Assembly: GCF_014199195.1 (NCBI RefSeq)
Contig: NZ_JACIJE010000001.1
Location: 1-64,000 of the forward strand
Source: Neoroseomonas alkaliterrae
Lineage (GTDB): Bacteria; Pseudomonadota; Alphaproteobacteria; Acetobacterales; Acetobacteraceae
Direction: 5' to 3'
DNA: 64,000 nucleotides
Part shown: piece by piece, positions 37,425-46,025 of the stretch
How positions within the stretch are numbered: the first letter of the stretch is position 1
How the letters are laid out: each line of letters begins with the position of its first letter
The notes under the pieces: generated by a model
Told to the model about the DNA's origin: nothing
The model's input: only the letters and a program-made list of their open reading frames with translations
Databases searched by the model: none
Program-made: the position numbers and the translations under genes

Positions 37425-38854
37425 CCGCGCCCCGCTTCCGCCTTGTCGAGACGCAGCGCTTCGAATCGCCGTTCAGGCTGCGCATGCCCTTCCGCTTCGG
37501 CGTCATCACCGTGACGCACGGCCGCCAAGCGGTGATCCGCGCGCGCATCGCCCTGGAGGACGGGTCCGAGCATTGGGGAGTGGCGGCGGAGACGCTGGCC
37601 GCGAAGTGGTTCGACAAGGATCCGCGCTGGACCGACGCGCAGAACGAGGACCAGTTGCGCCGCGCGCTGGAGATCGCCTGCGCGGCCACGCTCGCCGCCG
37701 GCCCGAACACGGCCTTCGGGCACTTTGCGGACGCCTACGCCGGGCATGTCGCCGCCTGCGGGGCGGAGGGGTTGAACCCGCTGGTCGCCGCCTACGGCCG
37801 TGCGCTGCTCGACCGCGCCATGCTCGATGCGCTGCTGAAGGCGAAGGGGCTGGCCTTCGCTGCGGGGATGCGCGCGAATCTCGGCGGCATGGCGCCGCAC
37901 GCCGCGGTGCCGGACCTGGCGGGCTACGATTTCGCCGCGATGCTGGCTTCGCTGACGCCCGCGCGGCGGATGCACGCGCGCCATACGGTGGGCCTCGTGG
38001 ACCCGATCACCGCCGCGGACCAGTCCGAGCGCGTGGATGACGGCCTGCCCGAGACGGTCGAGGAGGTCGCCGCGACCTACCGCCACGCCTGGTGGAAGCT
38101 GAAGGTCGGCGGCGATGTGCGGGCCGATGTGGATCGCCTCTGCCGGATCGCCGCGGTGCTCGACAGGCTGCACGGCTACCATGCCTCGCTCGACGGCAAC
38201 GAGCAGTACGAGGATGCGGAGGGCGTGCTCGCCCTGTGGCGCGCCATGCAGGCCGAGCCGCGTCTCGCCCGCCTGAACGCCTCCATCGCCTTCATCGAGC
38301 AGCCGGTGAAGCGTGCGCGCGCGCTCGACGGCGCGATGGGCGCGCTGGCGGCCGAGCGCCCGGTGATCGTGGACGAGAGCGACGGCCCGCTCGATGCCTT
38401 CGTGCAGGCGAAGTCGCTGGGCTACACGGGCATCTCGTCGAAGGCGTGCAAGGGGGTCTGGCGCTCGCTCATCAACCTCGCGCGCTGCCGCGCCTGGAAC
38501 GCGACGCTGCCGGAACCGCGCTACTTCATGAGCGCGGAGGATCTGACGACGCTTGCCGGCGTCTGCGTGCAGCAGGATCTCGCGCTGGTCTCGGCCATGG
38601 GCCTCGTTCATGTCGAGCGCAACGGGCACCACTTCGTGGACGGCTTTTCCGGCCGGCCGAAGGCGGAGGCGGTGCGCTTCATGGAGGCGCATCCCGACCT
38701 CTATGCCGACACGCCGCATGGCCCGCGCCTCGCCATCCGCGAAGGCATGCTCGACCTCGGCTCGGTGGTGGATGCGCCCGGCCTCGGCGCGGCCATCGAG
38801 CCCGACACGCAGGCCATGGACCCGATGCCCAGGGCCGCGTGGCCACCGGCCTGA
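37421..38854 (+). CDS. enolase-superfamily dehydratase or racemase, extended
   Basis: Protein of 477 aa, about 100 longer than ordinary mandelate-racemase-type members. Core residues of the superfamily are recognisable: the lysine pair K226-x-K228 in WWKLKVGG, metal ligands D258 (SLDGNEQY), E293 (FIEQPVK) and D318/E319 (IVDESDG), and a second-face lysine K341 in ISSKACKG. Extra length lies in the capping region and a C-terminal tail after about 400. The layout favours proton abstraction alpha to a carboxylate, for example acid-sugar dehydration. ATGA overlap with the upstream isomerase; 40 bp before the lactonase. Confidence 0.82.
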   Translation: MTAPRFRLVETQRFESPFRLRMPFRFGVITVTHGRQAVIRARIALEDGSEHWGVAAETLAAKWFDKDPRWTDAQNEDQLRRALEIACAATLAAGPNTAFGHFADAYAGHVAACGAEGLNPLVAAYGRALLDRAMLDALLKAKGLAFAAGMRANLGGMAPHAAVPDLAGYDFAAMLASLTPARRMHARHTVGLVDPITAADQSERVDDGLPETVEEVAATYRHAWWKLKVGGDVRADVDRLCRIAAVLDRLHGYHASLDGNEQYEDAEGVLALWRAMQAEPRLARLNASIAFIEQPVKRARALDGAMGALAAERPVIVDESDGPLDAFVQAKSLGYTGISSKACKGVWRSLINLARCRAWNATLPEPRYFMSAEDLTTLAGVCVQQDLALVSAMGLVHVERNGHHFVDGFSGRPKAEAVRFMEAHPDLYADTPHGPRLAIREGMLDLGSVVDAPGLGAAIEPDTQAMDPMPRAAWPPA

Positions 38855-38894
38855 TGGCCCCCATCCGCACGCCACGCCGAGGAGGAGAACCGCC

Positions 38895-39845
38895 ATGACC
38901 GAAGAACCGCGCTGGCAGCCGAGCCAGCGCTACCCCGATCCCGCCATCGTCGCGCTCGACCCGTCCTTCCGGCGCTACCACCTGCCGCTCTCGGCGGTGG
39001 AGCGGCTGCATCACGGCACGCGCTGGGGCGAGGGGCCGGTCTGGCTGGGCGACGTACGTTGCCTGCTGTGGTCGGACATCCCGAACAACCGCGTGCTGAA
39101 ATGGGAGGAGGAGACCGGCGCGGTCAGCCTCTGGCGCAAGCCCTCCAACAACGCGAACGGCCACACCCGCGACCGCCAGGGCCGCATCATCGCCTGCGAG
39201 CATGGCGGGCGGCGCGTGGTCCGCTTCGAATACGACGGCGCCATCACCGTCATCGCCAGCCACTACCAGGGCAGGCGGCTCAACAGCCCGAACGACGTGG
39301 TGGTGAAGTCCGACGGCTCGATCTGGTTCACCGACCCGCCCTTCGGCATCCTCGGCTACTACGAGGGGGAGAGGCACGAGCCCGAACTGCCGCCCACCAA
39401 TGTCTATCGCGTGGATGGGCAGAGCGGCGAGATCACCCTGGTCGCCGACGACATCAACCACCCCAACGGCCTCGCCTTCAGCCCGGATGAGAGCATCCTC
39501 TACATCGTCGAGAGCCGCTCCGAGCCGCGCAACATCCTCGCCTACGACGTGGACGGGGCTCGGCTGAGGAACCGCCGCATCCTCGTCGCCGGCCAGCCGG
39601 GCGAGACGCCGGACGGCTTCCGCGTGGACATGGACGGCAACCTCTGGTGCGGCTGGGGCATGTCGGCGGCCTTCGACGGCGTGCGCGTGTTCAACGCCGC
39701 GGGCGCGCCGATCGGACACATCCACCTGCCCGAGCGCTGCGCCAATGTCTGCTTCGGCGGGCGGCACCGCAACCGGCTCTTCATGGCCGCGGCGCAGTCG
39801 CTCTATGCCTGCTATGTCAACACCCAGGGGGTGGCCGGCGGATAG
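38895..39845 (+). CDS. SMP-30/gluconolactonase-family lactone hydrolase
   Basis: Six-bladed beta-propeller of 316 aa. Metal ligands of the family are present: E46 in RWGEGPVW, N133 in LNSPNDVVV, a second Asn in INHPNGLAFSPD, and the Asp in ETPDGFRVD. It would open a sugar lactone made by the dehydrogenase of the same operon. GGAGGAG precedes ATG at 38895. No signal peptide, so cytoplasmic. The 3' end overlaps the convergent AtuA C-terminal-like gene by 29 bases. Confidence 0.88.
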   Translation: MTEEPRWQPSQRYPDPAIVALDPSFRRYHLPLSAVERLHHGTRWGEGPVWLGDVRCLLWSDIPNNRVLKWEEETGAVSLWRKPSNNANGHTRDRQGRIIACEHGGRRVVRFEYDGAITVIASHYQGRRLNSPNDVVVKSDGSIWFTDPPFGILGYYEGERHEPELPPTNVYRVDGQSGEITLVADDINHPNGLAFSPDESILYIVESRSEPRNILAYDVDGARLRNRRILVAGQPGETPDGFRVDMDGNLWCGWGMSAAFDGVRVFNAAGAPIGHIHLPERCANVCFGGRHRNRLFMAAAQSLYACYVNTQGVAGG

Positions 39846-40173
39846 CCTCGCGCGGCACGCGCACGGTGAGGGCGAGCAGCCGGAAGGAGAGGCTCTTGCC
39901 GTGCCCGTCGAGGTTGAGGGCGCCGTTCACGCCGCCCTCCAGCGCATCGTCCACCACGAAGTTGAAGGCGTGGATCAGCGGCAGGTCGTAGCGCCTGCAG
40001 CGCGTCGCGCCGCGGTGGCGGAACAGCGCGAGCACCCGTTCCTCCGTCACCTGCTCGGCCAGCAGCGGATAGAGGGCCGGATCATAGGGCATCAGCGAGA
40101 GGTTGACGCGGTTGCCCTTGTCCCCGGCGCGGGAATGCGCGACCGCATGCAGCGGCACCTCGATCAGTTCCAT
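39817..40173 (-). CDS. AtuA C-terminal-domain-like protein
   Basis: Small protein of 118 aa matching the domain that is fused to the end of AtuA in some bacteria and separate in others. Typical segments are VAHSRAGDKGNRVNLSLMPYD and FNFVVDDALEGGVNGALNLD (each split here for brevity). It overlaps the AtuA gene upstream by 10 bases. AtuA was defined in acyclic terpene utilisation, but its chemistry is unknown. The end overlaps the convergent lactonase gene. Confidence 0.8.
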   Translation of the reverse strand: MELIEVPLHAVAHSRAGDKGNRVNLSLMPYDPALYPLLAEQVTEERVLALFRHRGATRCRRYDLPLIHAFNFVVDDALEGGVNGALNLDGHGKSLSFRLLALTVRVPREAIRRPPPGC

Positions 40174-41543
40174 GCGCGTGCCTCCCGCACCGTCACCTCC
40201 GTCGGCACCATCTCCCGCGGCACCAGGAAGGAGCGCGTCAGGATGCGCGGCGTGACGCGCCAGCGCGCGCCGGATGTCCCGGCGGTGCCGCAGCACAGCA
40301 TCGCCAGCACCTCGCGCGCCGCCTGGTCGGCATCCTCGCGCGAGGTGCATTCCACCGCGAGGCGGATGCGGACCTCCGGCGGCTCCGGGCCGTCATAGGA
40401 CCGCCACAGCGCGCCATCGTCGGAATCGTGGACAGAGGAGATGCCGATCAGGTCCGCCCGCGCGCGGCGGGCGAGTCCGCGTCGCTTCACGCGCTGCAGC
40501 AGCACATCGGCGGTGGCGCGCGCGCGGGCCAGCGCGTTCGGACCGGCGACGGAGACCTCGCCCTCTCCGAGCCAGGATCCCTCGTAGCAGGCCGTCACCT
40601 TCAGCCGCTCCGGGCGCGGATGGCCGCGCACGCCGCGCAGCGCCACGCGGTCCCGGCCCTGCTGCTCGAGCGTCACGCCGGTGATGTCCATCACCACATC
40701 GGGCGTCATGTAGGCGGCGGGGTCGTGCAGCTCGTAGAGGAGCTGCTCCTTCACGCTGCGCAGGTCCACGAGCCCGCCCGTATCCTCCGGCTTGGTTACG
40801 ACGAGGCCACCCCCGCGCCCGACCTCGGCGATGGGAAAGCCGATATTCGCGGGGTCGGGGATGTCCTTGAAGCCCGGATCCCAGAAGACGCCGCCGGTGA
40901 CCTGGCTGCCGCATTCGAGCAGGTGCCCGCAGGCAGCGCCGAGCGCGAGCGCCTGCCAGTCATCCTCCGCCCAGCCGAAATGGTGCATCAGCGGCGCGAC
41001 GGCGAGCGAAGGATCCGACGTCCGTCCCGCCACCACCACCTGCGCGCCCCGCCCCAGCGCCTCGGCGAGCGGCGCCGCGCCGATATAGGCATTGGCGGAG
41101 ACCATGGACCAGGCCGACATGTCGAAGCCCGCATCCGCCTCATGCGGGCTCAGCGCCGCGAGATCCACGCTGCCCGAGACGTCATCGCCGCTCACCACGC
41201 CGATCCGCAGCTCCGGAAGCCCGAGCCGGCGCGCGAGCCGCGCCACGCAGCGCGCCGCCGCGGGCGGATTGGCCGCGCCGAAATTGCCGAGGATGGGAAT
41301 GCCCGCGCGCGCGCAATCGGCCAGGATCGGCTCCAGCAGGCGTTCGAGCATGGGCTCGTAGCCGGCCTCCGGGTCGCGGCGCTTCTCGATCTGCGCGAGC
41401 GCGATGGTCCTCTCGGCGAGGCATTCGAAGAACATCGCCGCCGGCAGGCCGCGACGGACCAGTTCGCGCACCACCGGCACCGGCGCATCCACCCGGTCGC
41501 CCGAGAAGCCGGCGCCATTGCCGACGAGAAAGAGGTCGCTCAT
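40164..41543 (-). CDS. AtuA/DUF1446 family protein
   Basis: Protein of 459 aa covering the DUF1446 domain of acyclic-terpene-utilisation AtuA. Recognisable parts are LVGNGAGFSGDRVDAP at the start, the GRTSDPSLAVAPLMHHFGW block, GHLLECGSQVTGGVF and GFPIAEV. No biochemical role is established. The other Atu genes (acyl-CoA carboxylase, dehydrogenase) are absent, so terpene use is not implied. ATG at 41543 overlaps the SelA-like gene stop (ATGA). Confidence 0.85.
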   Translation of the reverse strand: MSDLFLVGNGAGFSGDRVDAPVPVVRELVRRGLPAAMFFECLAERTIALAQIEKRRDPEAGYEPMLERLLEPILADCARAGIPILGNFGAANPPAAARCVARLARRLGLPELRIGVVSGDDVSGSVDLAALSPHEADAGFDMSAWSMVSANAYIGAAPLAEALGRGAQVVVAGRTSDPSLAVAPLMHHFGWAEDDWQALALGAACGHLLECGSQVTGGVFWDPGFKDIPDPANIGFPIAEVGRGGGLVVTKPEDTGGLVDLRSVKEQLLYELHDPAAYMTPDVVMDITGVTLEQQGRDRVALRGVRGHPRPERLKVTACYEGSWLGEGEVSVAGPNALARARATADVLLQRVKRRGLARRARADLIGISSVHDSDDGALWRSYDGPEPPEVRIRLAVECTSREDADQAAREVLAMLCCGTAGTSGARWRVTPRILTRSFLVPREMVPTEVTVREARAWN

Positions 41544-42712
41544 GCACAGCATTCCTTCAGCGCCGCCGCGAGCAGCGGCAGGTCGCCATCGTCCAGCGCG
41601 ATCGGGTTGACGGCGAGCACGCCGAGGCGGATGCGCGACGCATCGAGATGCACCGCCGGCTCGCGCCCGCGCAGCGCCGCGTCGGCGCGCTGCGCCTCGG
41701 CGCGGCCGGCGAAGCGGATCTCGAGCAGCGGCAGCCCCGGCTTGGCGCCATCCGGCACCAGCACCGCGCCCGGCAGCGCCGCCTGCAGCGCGAGAAGGCG
41801 CGCCGTCCAGCGCGCCGTGCGCTCCCCGGGGTCGGCCGCGACGAAGCGCCGCAGCGCGGTCACCAGCCCGACGACCTCCTCCTTACCCAGCTTCGCCACC
41901 CGGCCGATGCCGTGATGCGGCAGGAAGCGGAGCTGGTTCAGCGGCGCGAACTCCGGCGGCGCCACGAACTGCTCCTCCGGCAGGTCGAGGTCGAGCATCT
42001 GGATGAGCGCGCTGCTCACGAGATCGCGCCGCCCGGCCAGGATGCCGCTCGCCTGCGGCCCGCCGAGCGCCTTGCCGCCCGAGAAGCACACGAGGTCCGC
42101 GCCCTCGGCGATGAAGCGGCGCAGGTTCTCCGCCGGCGGCAGTTGCGCCGCGGCGTCCACCAGCACCGGCACGCCGCGCGCATGGGCCACGCGCACCACT
42201 TCGGGCAGCGGCGGCTCCGCCTGCTCGCCGGCGAGATGGAAGACGGCCGCCGTGCGCGGCGTGATCGCCTCGGCGAGTTCGCCCGCACTCGCGTCGCGCA
42301 CCCCGGGCCCGGAGAGGCGGTCCGGGATCCCCACCTCGACGATGCGCCCGCCGGCGAGCGCGATGGCGCGGTCGTACATGTTGCGCTGGCTGCGCGGGAC
42401 GACGAACTCGTTGGGCATCCCTGCGGAATCCGGCAGGCGGTTCATCGCGGCGGGATCGAGCCTTGCCATGCAGGCCGCTGCGCCGAGCATCAGCGCCGCC
42501 GCCGCGCCGGAGGTCGCGATGCCGGCCTCGGCCCCCGTGGCCTCGGCGATGGCGCGGCTGGCCGCGGCCTGCAGCGCATGCATCTCGACGCAGCCGCGCG
42601 CGGCGCGGGCCATCGCCTCGACCACCTCCGGCGCCATCATGCCGCCGGAGAGCCGCGTGTTCGTGCCATAGGCGTTGATGACGCGCGGCGCGCCCAACCA
42701 GTCCCCGCTCAT
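41540..42712 (-). CDS. SelA/DgaE-like PLP-dependent enzyme
   Basis: Fold-type I PLP protein of 390 aa related to selenocysteine synthase and to D-glucosaminate-6-phosphate ammonia-lyase. The cofactor lysine is K214 in CFSGGKALGGPQASG and the pyridine-N aspartate is D186 in VPVLVDAAAQLPP. An N-terminal INAYGTNTRLSGG is typical of this subfamily. No selB or tRNA-Sec is in the window, so an ammonia-lyase or aldolase-like role in catabolism is more likely than selenium insertion. Overlaps by four bases with both neighbours. Confidence 0.82.
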   Translation of the reverse strand: MSGDWLGAPRVINAYGTNTRLSGGMMAPEVVEAMARAARGCVEMHALQAAASRAIAEATGAEAGIATSGAAAALMLGAAACMARLDPAAMNRLPDSAGMPNEFVVPRSQRNMYDRAIALAGGRIVEVGIPDRLSGPGVRDASAGELAEAITPRTAAVFHLAGEQAEPPLPEVVRVAHARGVPVLVDAAAQLPPAENLRRFIAEGADLVCFSGGKALGGPQASGILAGRRDLVSSALIQMLDLDLPEEQFVAPPEFAPLNQLRFLPHHGIGRVAKLGKEEVVGLVTALRRFVAADPGERTARWTARLLALQAALPGAVLVPDGAKPGLPLLEIRFAGRAEAQRADAALRGREPAVHLDASRIRLGVLAVNPIALDDGDLPLLAAALKECCA

Positions 42713-44382
42713 GCCGGCGTCAGCCCCTCGCTCGCATCACCGCCCGGGTCGTTCAGCCGGCTCGCGCGCAGCGCGCCGATGCGTTCGAGCAGCGGATGCG
42801 CCGTCGCCGCCAGATGGCCGCCGACGCGCTTGAGGTCGCGCACCACCTCGAGCAGCAGGCCCTGCGCCGCGACCGCCGCCGCGCCGCGCGCATCGGCGAA
42901 GGCGCGGGCGGATTCCGCCTCCTCGATGCGCATCCGCTCCTTCTCGGCGATCAGGCGGCGCGCGGCCACCGCATCCTCCCGCATGAAGGCGGCCACCGCG
43001 AGATGGAGCTGCTCGAGCGCGCGCAGATGCATCGCCTGGATGCTCTCCATCATGCCCCCGGGCAGCGCCATCCCCTCGCGCGCCCAGCGCGAGGCGACGC
43101 GCGCGAGGCTGCGCTCCAGCACATCGCCCGCGCTTTCGAGGTTGAGCGCGAAGGCGCGGATCTCGGCGATCCGCCGCTGCTCCTCCTCGCCCAGCAGATC
43201 GGCGCGCAGCCCCGCGAGATAGGCCTGCACCGCGCGGTTCAGCCCGTCCACCACCTCGTTCAGCCGCGCCACGCGCCGCGCGAGGTCGCGGTCCTCGCTG
43301 CGGAAGCCGGCGGCCAGCGTCCGCAGCATCTCCTCGAGCGCATCGGCCTGCCGCAGCGCCTCGCGCTCGGCATTGGCGAGGGCGACCGGCGGCGTCCGCA
43401 GCGCCGCGGCATCGAGGTAGCGCGGCGCGGCGGGGTCCGCGCCGGAAGGGCCATCGGGCAGAACGCGCTTCAGCATCCCCGCCAGCGCCGGCAGCAGCGG
43501 CAGCGCGAGCAGCGCCATCGCGAGGTTGAAGCCGAGATGCGCATGGGCCACGAGCCGCGCCGGGTCGGGGTCGAGCCGCGTGAGCGCCGCTTCCAGGACC
43601 GGCAGCAGCGCCAGCGCCAGCACCGCGCCCGCGAGGCGGTTCACCAGGTTGCCGACCGGCACGCGCAGCCGCGACCACTCCCCGCGCTCAGCCTCCAGCA
43701 CGGGGTTCAGAGCGCTGCCGAGATTGGCGCCGACGACCATGGCGATGGCCGCCTCCGTGCCGATGACGCCCGCGAGGTGCAGCGAGCCCACGAACAGCAC
43801 CGCCGCGATCGAGGAATGCATCGCCCAGGCCAGCACCGCCGCCACCAGCATGTTCGCCAGCGGATGGCCGGTCAGCGCGCCGAGCAGCGCGCGCATCGCC
43901 GGCGCCTCGGCGACCGGCGCCATGGTGCGACCCATCATCTCCAGCGCGATCAGCATCAGCCCGAGGCCGATCGCCGCGCGCCCCAGGTCCCGCGCCCGCG
44001 AATGCCGCGCGCTGCGGAAGGAGACGACGCCTGCCAGCACCAGCAGCGGCGCGAGCGCCGATGCGTCGAAGGAGAGCACCTGCACGATCAGCGCGGTGCC
44101 GACATTCGCCCCCAGCATCGCCGCGAGCCCCGGCACCAGCGCCACCGCGCCGCCGGCGCAGAAGGAGGCGACCATGAACGCCGTCGCCGTGCTCGACTGC
44201 AGCAGCGCCGTCACCGCGAGGCCCGCCGCGAAACCCGTGCGCCGGCTGGCGAGCCCCGCGCCGAGGCGCTGGCGCAGCCGGCTGCCATAGGCGCGCATCA
44301 CCCCGCTCTGGACCATGTGCAGGCCCCACAGCAGCAGCGCCGCCCCGCCGGCCAGTTCCAGCATCACCCAGGCTTCGGACAT
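42709..44382 (-). CDS. Na/Pi cotransporter family protein with PhoU-like tail
   Basis: Protein of 557 aa. The N-terminal 310 residues hold two inverted Na/Pi repeats with the duplicated motifs ALLQSSTATAFMVASF and AWAMHSSIAAVLFVG (QSS and HSS sodium-coupling positions). The C-terminal 200 residues are helical, like a PhoU domain (ALRQADALEEMLRTL onwards). It imports phosphate or regulates its flux at the inner membrane. Its stop overlaps the SelA-like start (ATGA), an unusual partnership. Confidence 0.88.
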   Translation of the reverse strand: MSEAWVMLELAGGAALLLWGLHMVQSGVMRAYGSRLRQRLGAGLASRRTGFAAGLAVTALLQSSTATAFMVASFCAGGAVALVPGLAAMLGANVGTALIVQVLSFDASALAPLLVLAGVVSFRSARHSRARDLGRAAIGLGLMLIALEMMGRTMAPVAEAPAMRALLGALTGHPLANMLVAAVLAWAMHSSIAAVLFVGSLHLAGVIGTEAAIAMVVGANLGSALNPVLEAERGEWSRLRVPVGNLVNRLAGAVLALALLPVLEAALTRLDPDPARLVAHAHLGFNLAMALLALPLLPALAGMLKRVLPDGPSGADPAAPRYLDAAALRTPPVALANAEREALRQADALEEMLRTLAAGFRSEDRDLARRVARLNEVVDGLNRAVQAYLAGLRADLLGEEEQRRIAEIRAFALNLESAGDVLERSLARVASRWAREGMALPGGMMESIQAMHLRALEQLHLAVAAFMREDAVAARRLIAEKERMRIEEAESARAFADARGAAAVAAQGLLLEVVRDLKRVGGHLAATAHPLLERIGALRASRLNDPGGDASEGLTPA

Positions 44383-44412
44383 CGCCTCTCCCGCCCCGCC
44401 CTGCGCCCGCGC

Positions 44413-45903
44413 TCAGCGCGTCAGGGTGCGGCGCACCGCATCCTGCCAGATGGCGTGACGCCGCGCCGCCTCCGCGCGCGTCATGGCGGGCATGAAGCGG
44501 CGGTCGAGCCGCCAATGCGTCGTCGCCGCGCCGGGCGGCGGGCAGAGCCCGGCCTGCATGCCGGCAAGCCACGCCGCCCCCAGCGCCGTCGTCTCCCGCA
44601 CCGAGGGCCGGTCCACCGGCGCGCCGAGCAGGTCCGCGAGGAACTGCATCGTCCAGTCCGAGGCGACCATGCCGCCATCCACGCGCAGCACGGTCTCCGT
44701 CGCCTCCGGCCAGTCGGCGCGCATCGCGTCCACCAGGTCGCGCGTCTGGAAGGCCACGGATTCGAGCGCGGCGCGGCACAGCTCGGCGCGGCCCGAGCCG
44801 CGCGTGAGGCCGAAGATCGCCGCGCGCGCCTCGGCATCCCAGTGCGGCGCGCCGAGGCCGGTGAAGGCCGGCACCAGCACCACCTGCTGCGCCGGGTCGG
44901 CCTGCGCCGCGAGCGTGCCCGCCTCCGCGGCATGGGCGATGATGCCGAGGCCGTCGCGCAGCCACTGCACCGCCGCGCCCGCGACGAAGATCGCGCCCTC
45001 GAGCGCATAGGTCCGCTGCCCGCCGAGCTGGTAGGCGATGGTGGTCAAGAGGCGCGAGCGCGAGGCGACCGCCCGCGCCCCGGTGTTGAGCAGCGCGAAG
45101 CAGCCGGTGCCGTAGGTGGATTTGACCATGCCGGGCTCGAAGCAGCCCTGGCCGACGGTCGCCGCCTGCTGGTCCCCCGCCATGCCGCGCACCGGCACCG
45201 CGGCGCCGAGCAGCGAGGCCTCCGTGGTCCCGAAATCGGCCGCGCAGTCGCGCACCTCGGGCAGGATCGGCGCCGGGATGCGGAACAGCCGCAGCAGCTC
45301 CTCGTCCCAGCAGCCGCGCCGGATGTCGAACAACATGGTGCGCGCCGCATTCGTCGCGTCGGTGGCGTGCACGCGCCCGCCGGTCAGGCGCCAGAGCAGG
45401 AAGCAGTCCACCGTGCCGAAGGCGAGCGCGCCGCGCTCGGCCGCCGCCCGCGCGCCCGGCACCTCCTCCAGCAGCCAGGCGAGCTTGGTGGCGGAGAAAT
45501 AGGGGTCGGCCAGCAGCCCCGTGCGCTCGGTCAGCAGCGTCTCGGCGCCCTCGGCGCGCAGCCGCGCGCAGTGCGCCGCCGTGCGGCGGTCCTGCCAGAC
45601 GATCGCGCGGTGCAGGCAGCGGCCGCTCGCGCGGTCCCACAGCAGCACCGTCTCGCGCTGGTTGGTGATGCCGATGCCCGCCACGCGCGCCGCATCCCCG
45701 CCCGCGCCGTCCAGCGCGGCGCGCAGCGTCGCGAGGCTGCCGCGCCAGATGTCCTCGGGCTCGTGCTCCACCCAGCCGGGGGCGGGGAAATGCTGCGGCA
45801 GTTCCTCCTGCGCCGTCGCGCGGGGCGTGAGCGCCGCGTCGAAGGCGATCGTCCGCGTGCTCGTCGTGCCCTGGTCGAGGGCCAGCAGCAGATCGGCCGT
45901 CAT
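44413..45903 (-). CDS. glpK: glycerol kinase
   Basis: FGGY-family kinase of 496 aa, phosphorylating glycerol to sn-glycerol 3-phosphate. The first motif [48 protein letters not shown] and the C-terminal [10 protein letters not shown] block are as in bona fide GlpK. Start ATG at 45903 has AAGGAGGAGG eight bases upstream, and a longer upstream frame is discarded. No glpF or glpD follows; instead the Na/Pi transporter begins 30 bp downstream, so a five-gene operon is likely. Confidence 0.92.
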   Translation of the reverse strand: MTADLLLALDQGTTSTRTIAFDAALTPRATAQEELPQHFPAPGWVEHEPEDIWRGSLATLRAALDGAGGDAARVAGIGITNQRETVLLWDRASGRCLHRAIVWQDRRTAAHCARLRAEGAETLLTERTGLLADPYFSATKLAWLLEEVPGARAAAERGALAFGTVDCFLLWRLTGGRVHATDATNAARTMLFDIRRGCWDEELLRLFRIPAPILPEVRDCAADFGTTEASLLGAAVPVRGMAGDQQAATVGQGCFEPGMVKSTYGTGCFALLNTGARAVASRSRLLTTIAYQLGGQRTYALEGAIFVAGAAVQWLRDGLGIIAHAAEAGTLAAQADPAQQVVLVPAFTGLGAPHWDAEARAAIFGLTRGSGRAELCRAALESVAFQTRDLVDAMRADWPEATETVLRVDGGMVASDWTMQFLADLLGAPVDRPSVRETTALGAAWLAGMQAGLCPPPGAATTHWRLDRRFMPAMTRAEAARRHAIWQDAVRRTLTR

Positions 45904-46025
45904 GCGTCGCCCCTCCTCCTTCGCGCCGGCGCAGGATAGCCGGGCCGGCGCGGACGGAAAGGCTTGCGCGGGCGGCGCGAAGGGTGCCCGATGACGCCCC
46001 GCCCCACCGGACCGGAGACCCCCGC

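Noticed and set aside
40164-41543. An acyclic terpene (citronellol/geraniol) degradation locus
   Set aside because: Only AtuA and its C-terminal partner are present. The acyl-CoA carboxylase, dehydrogenase and hydratase genes of the Atu pathway are absent.
41540-42712. Selenocysteine synthase SelA and thus a selenoprotein system
   Set aside because: Sequence fits the wider SelA/DgaE-like group, and no selB, tRNA-Sec or SECIS-like structure is seen in the window.
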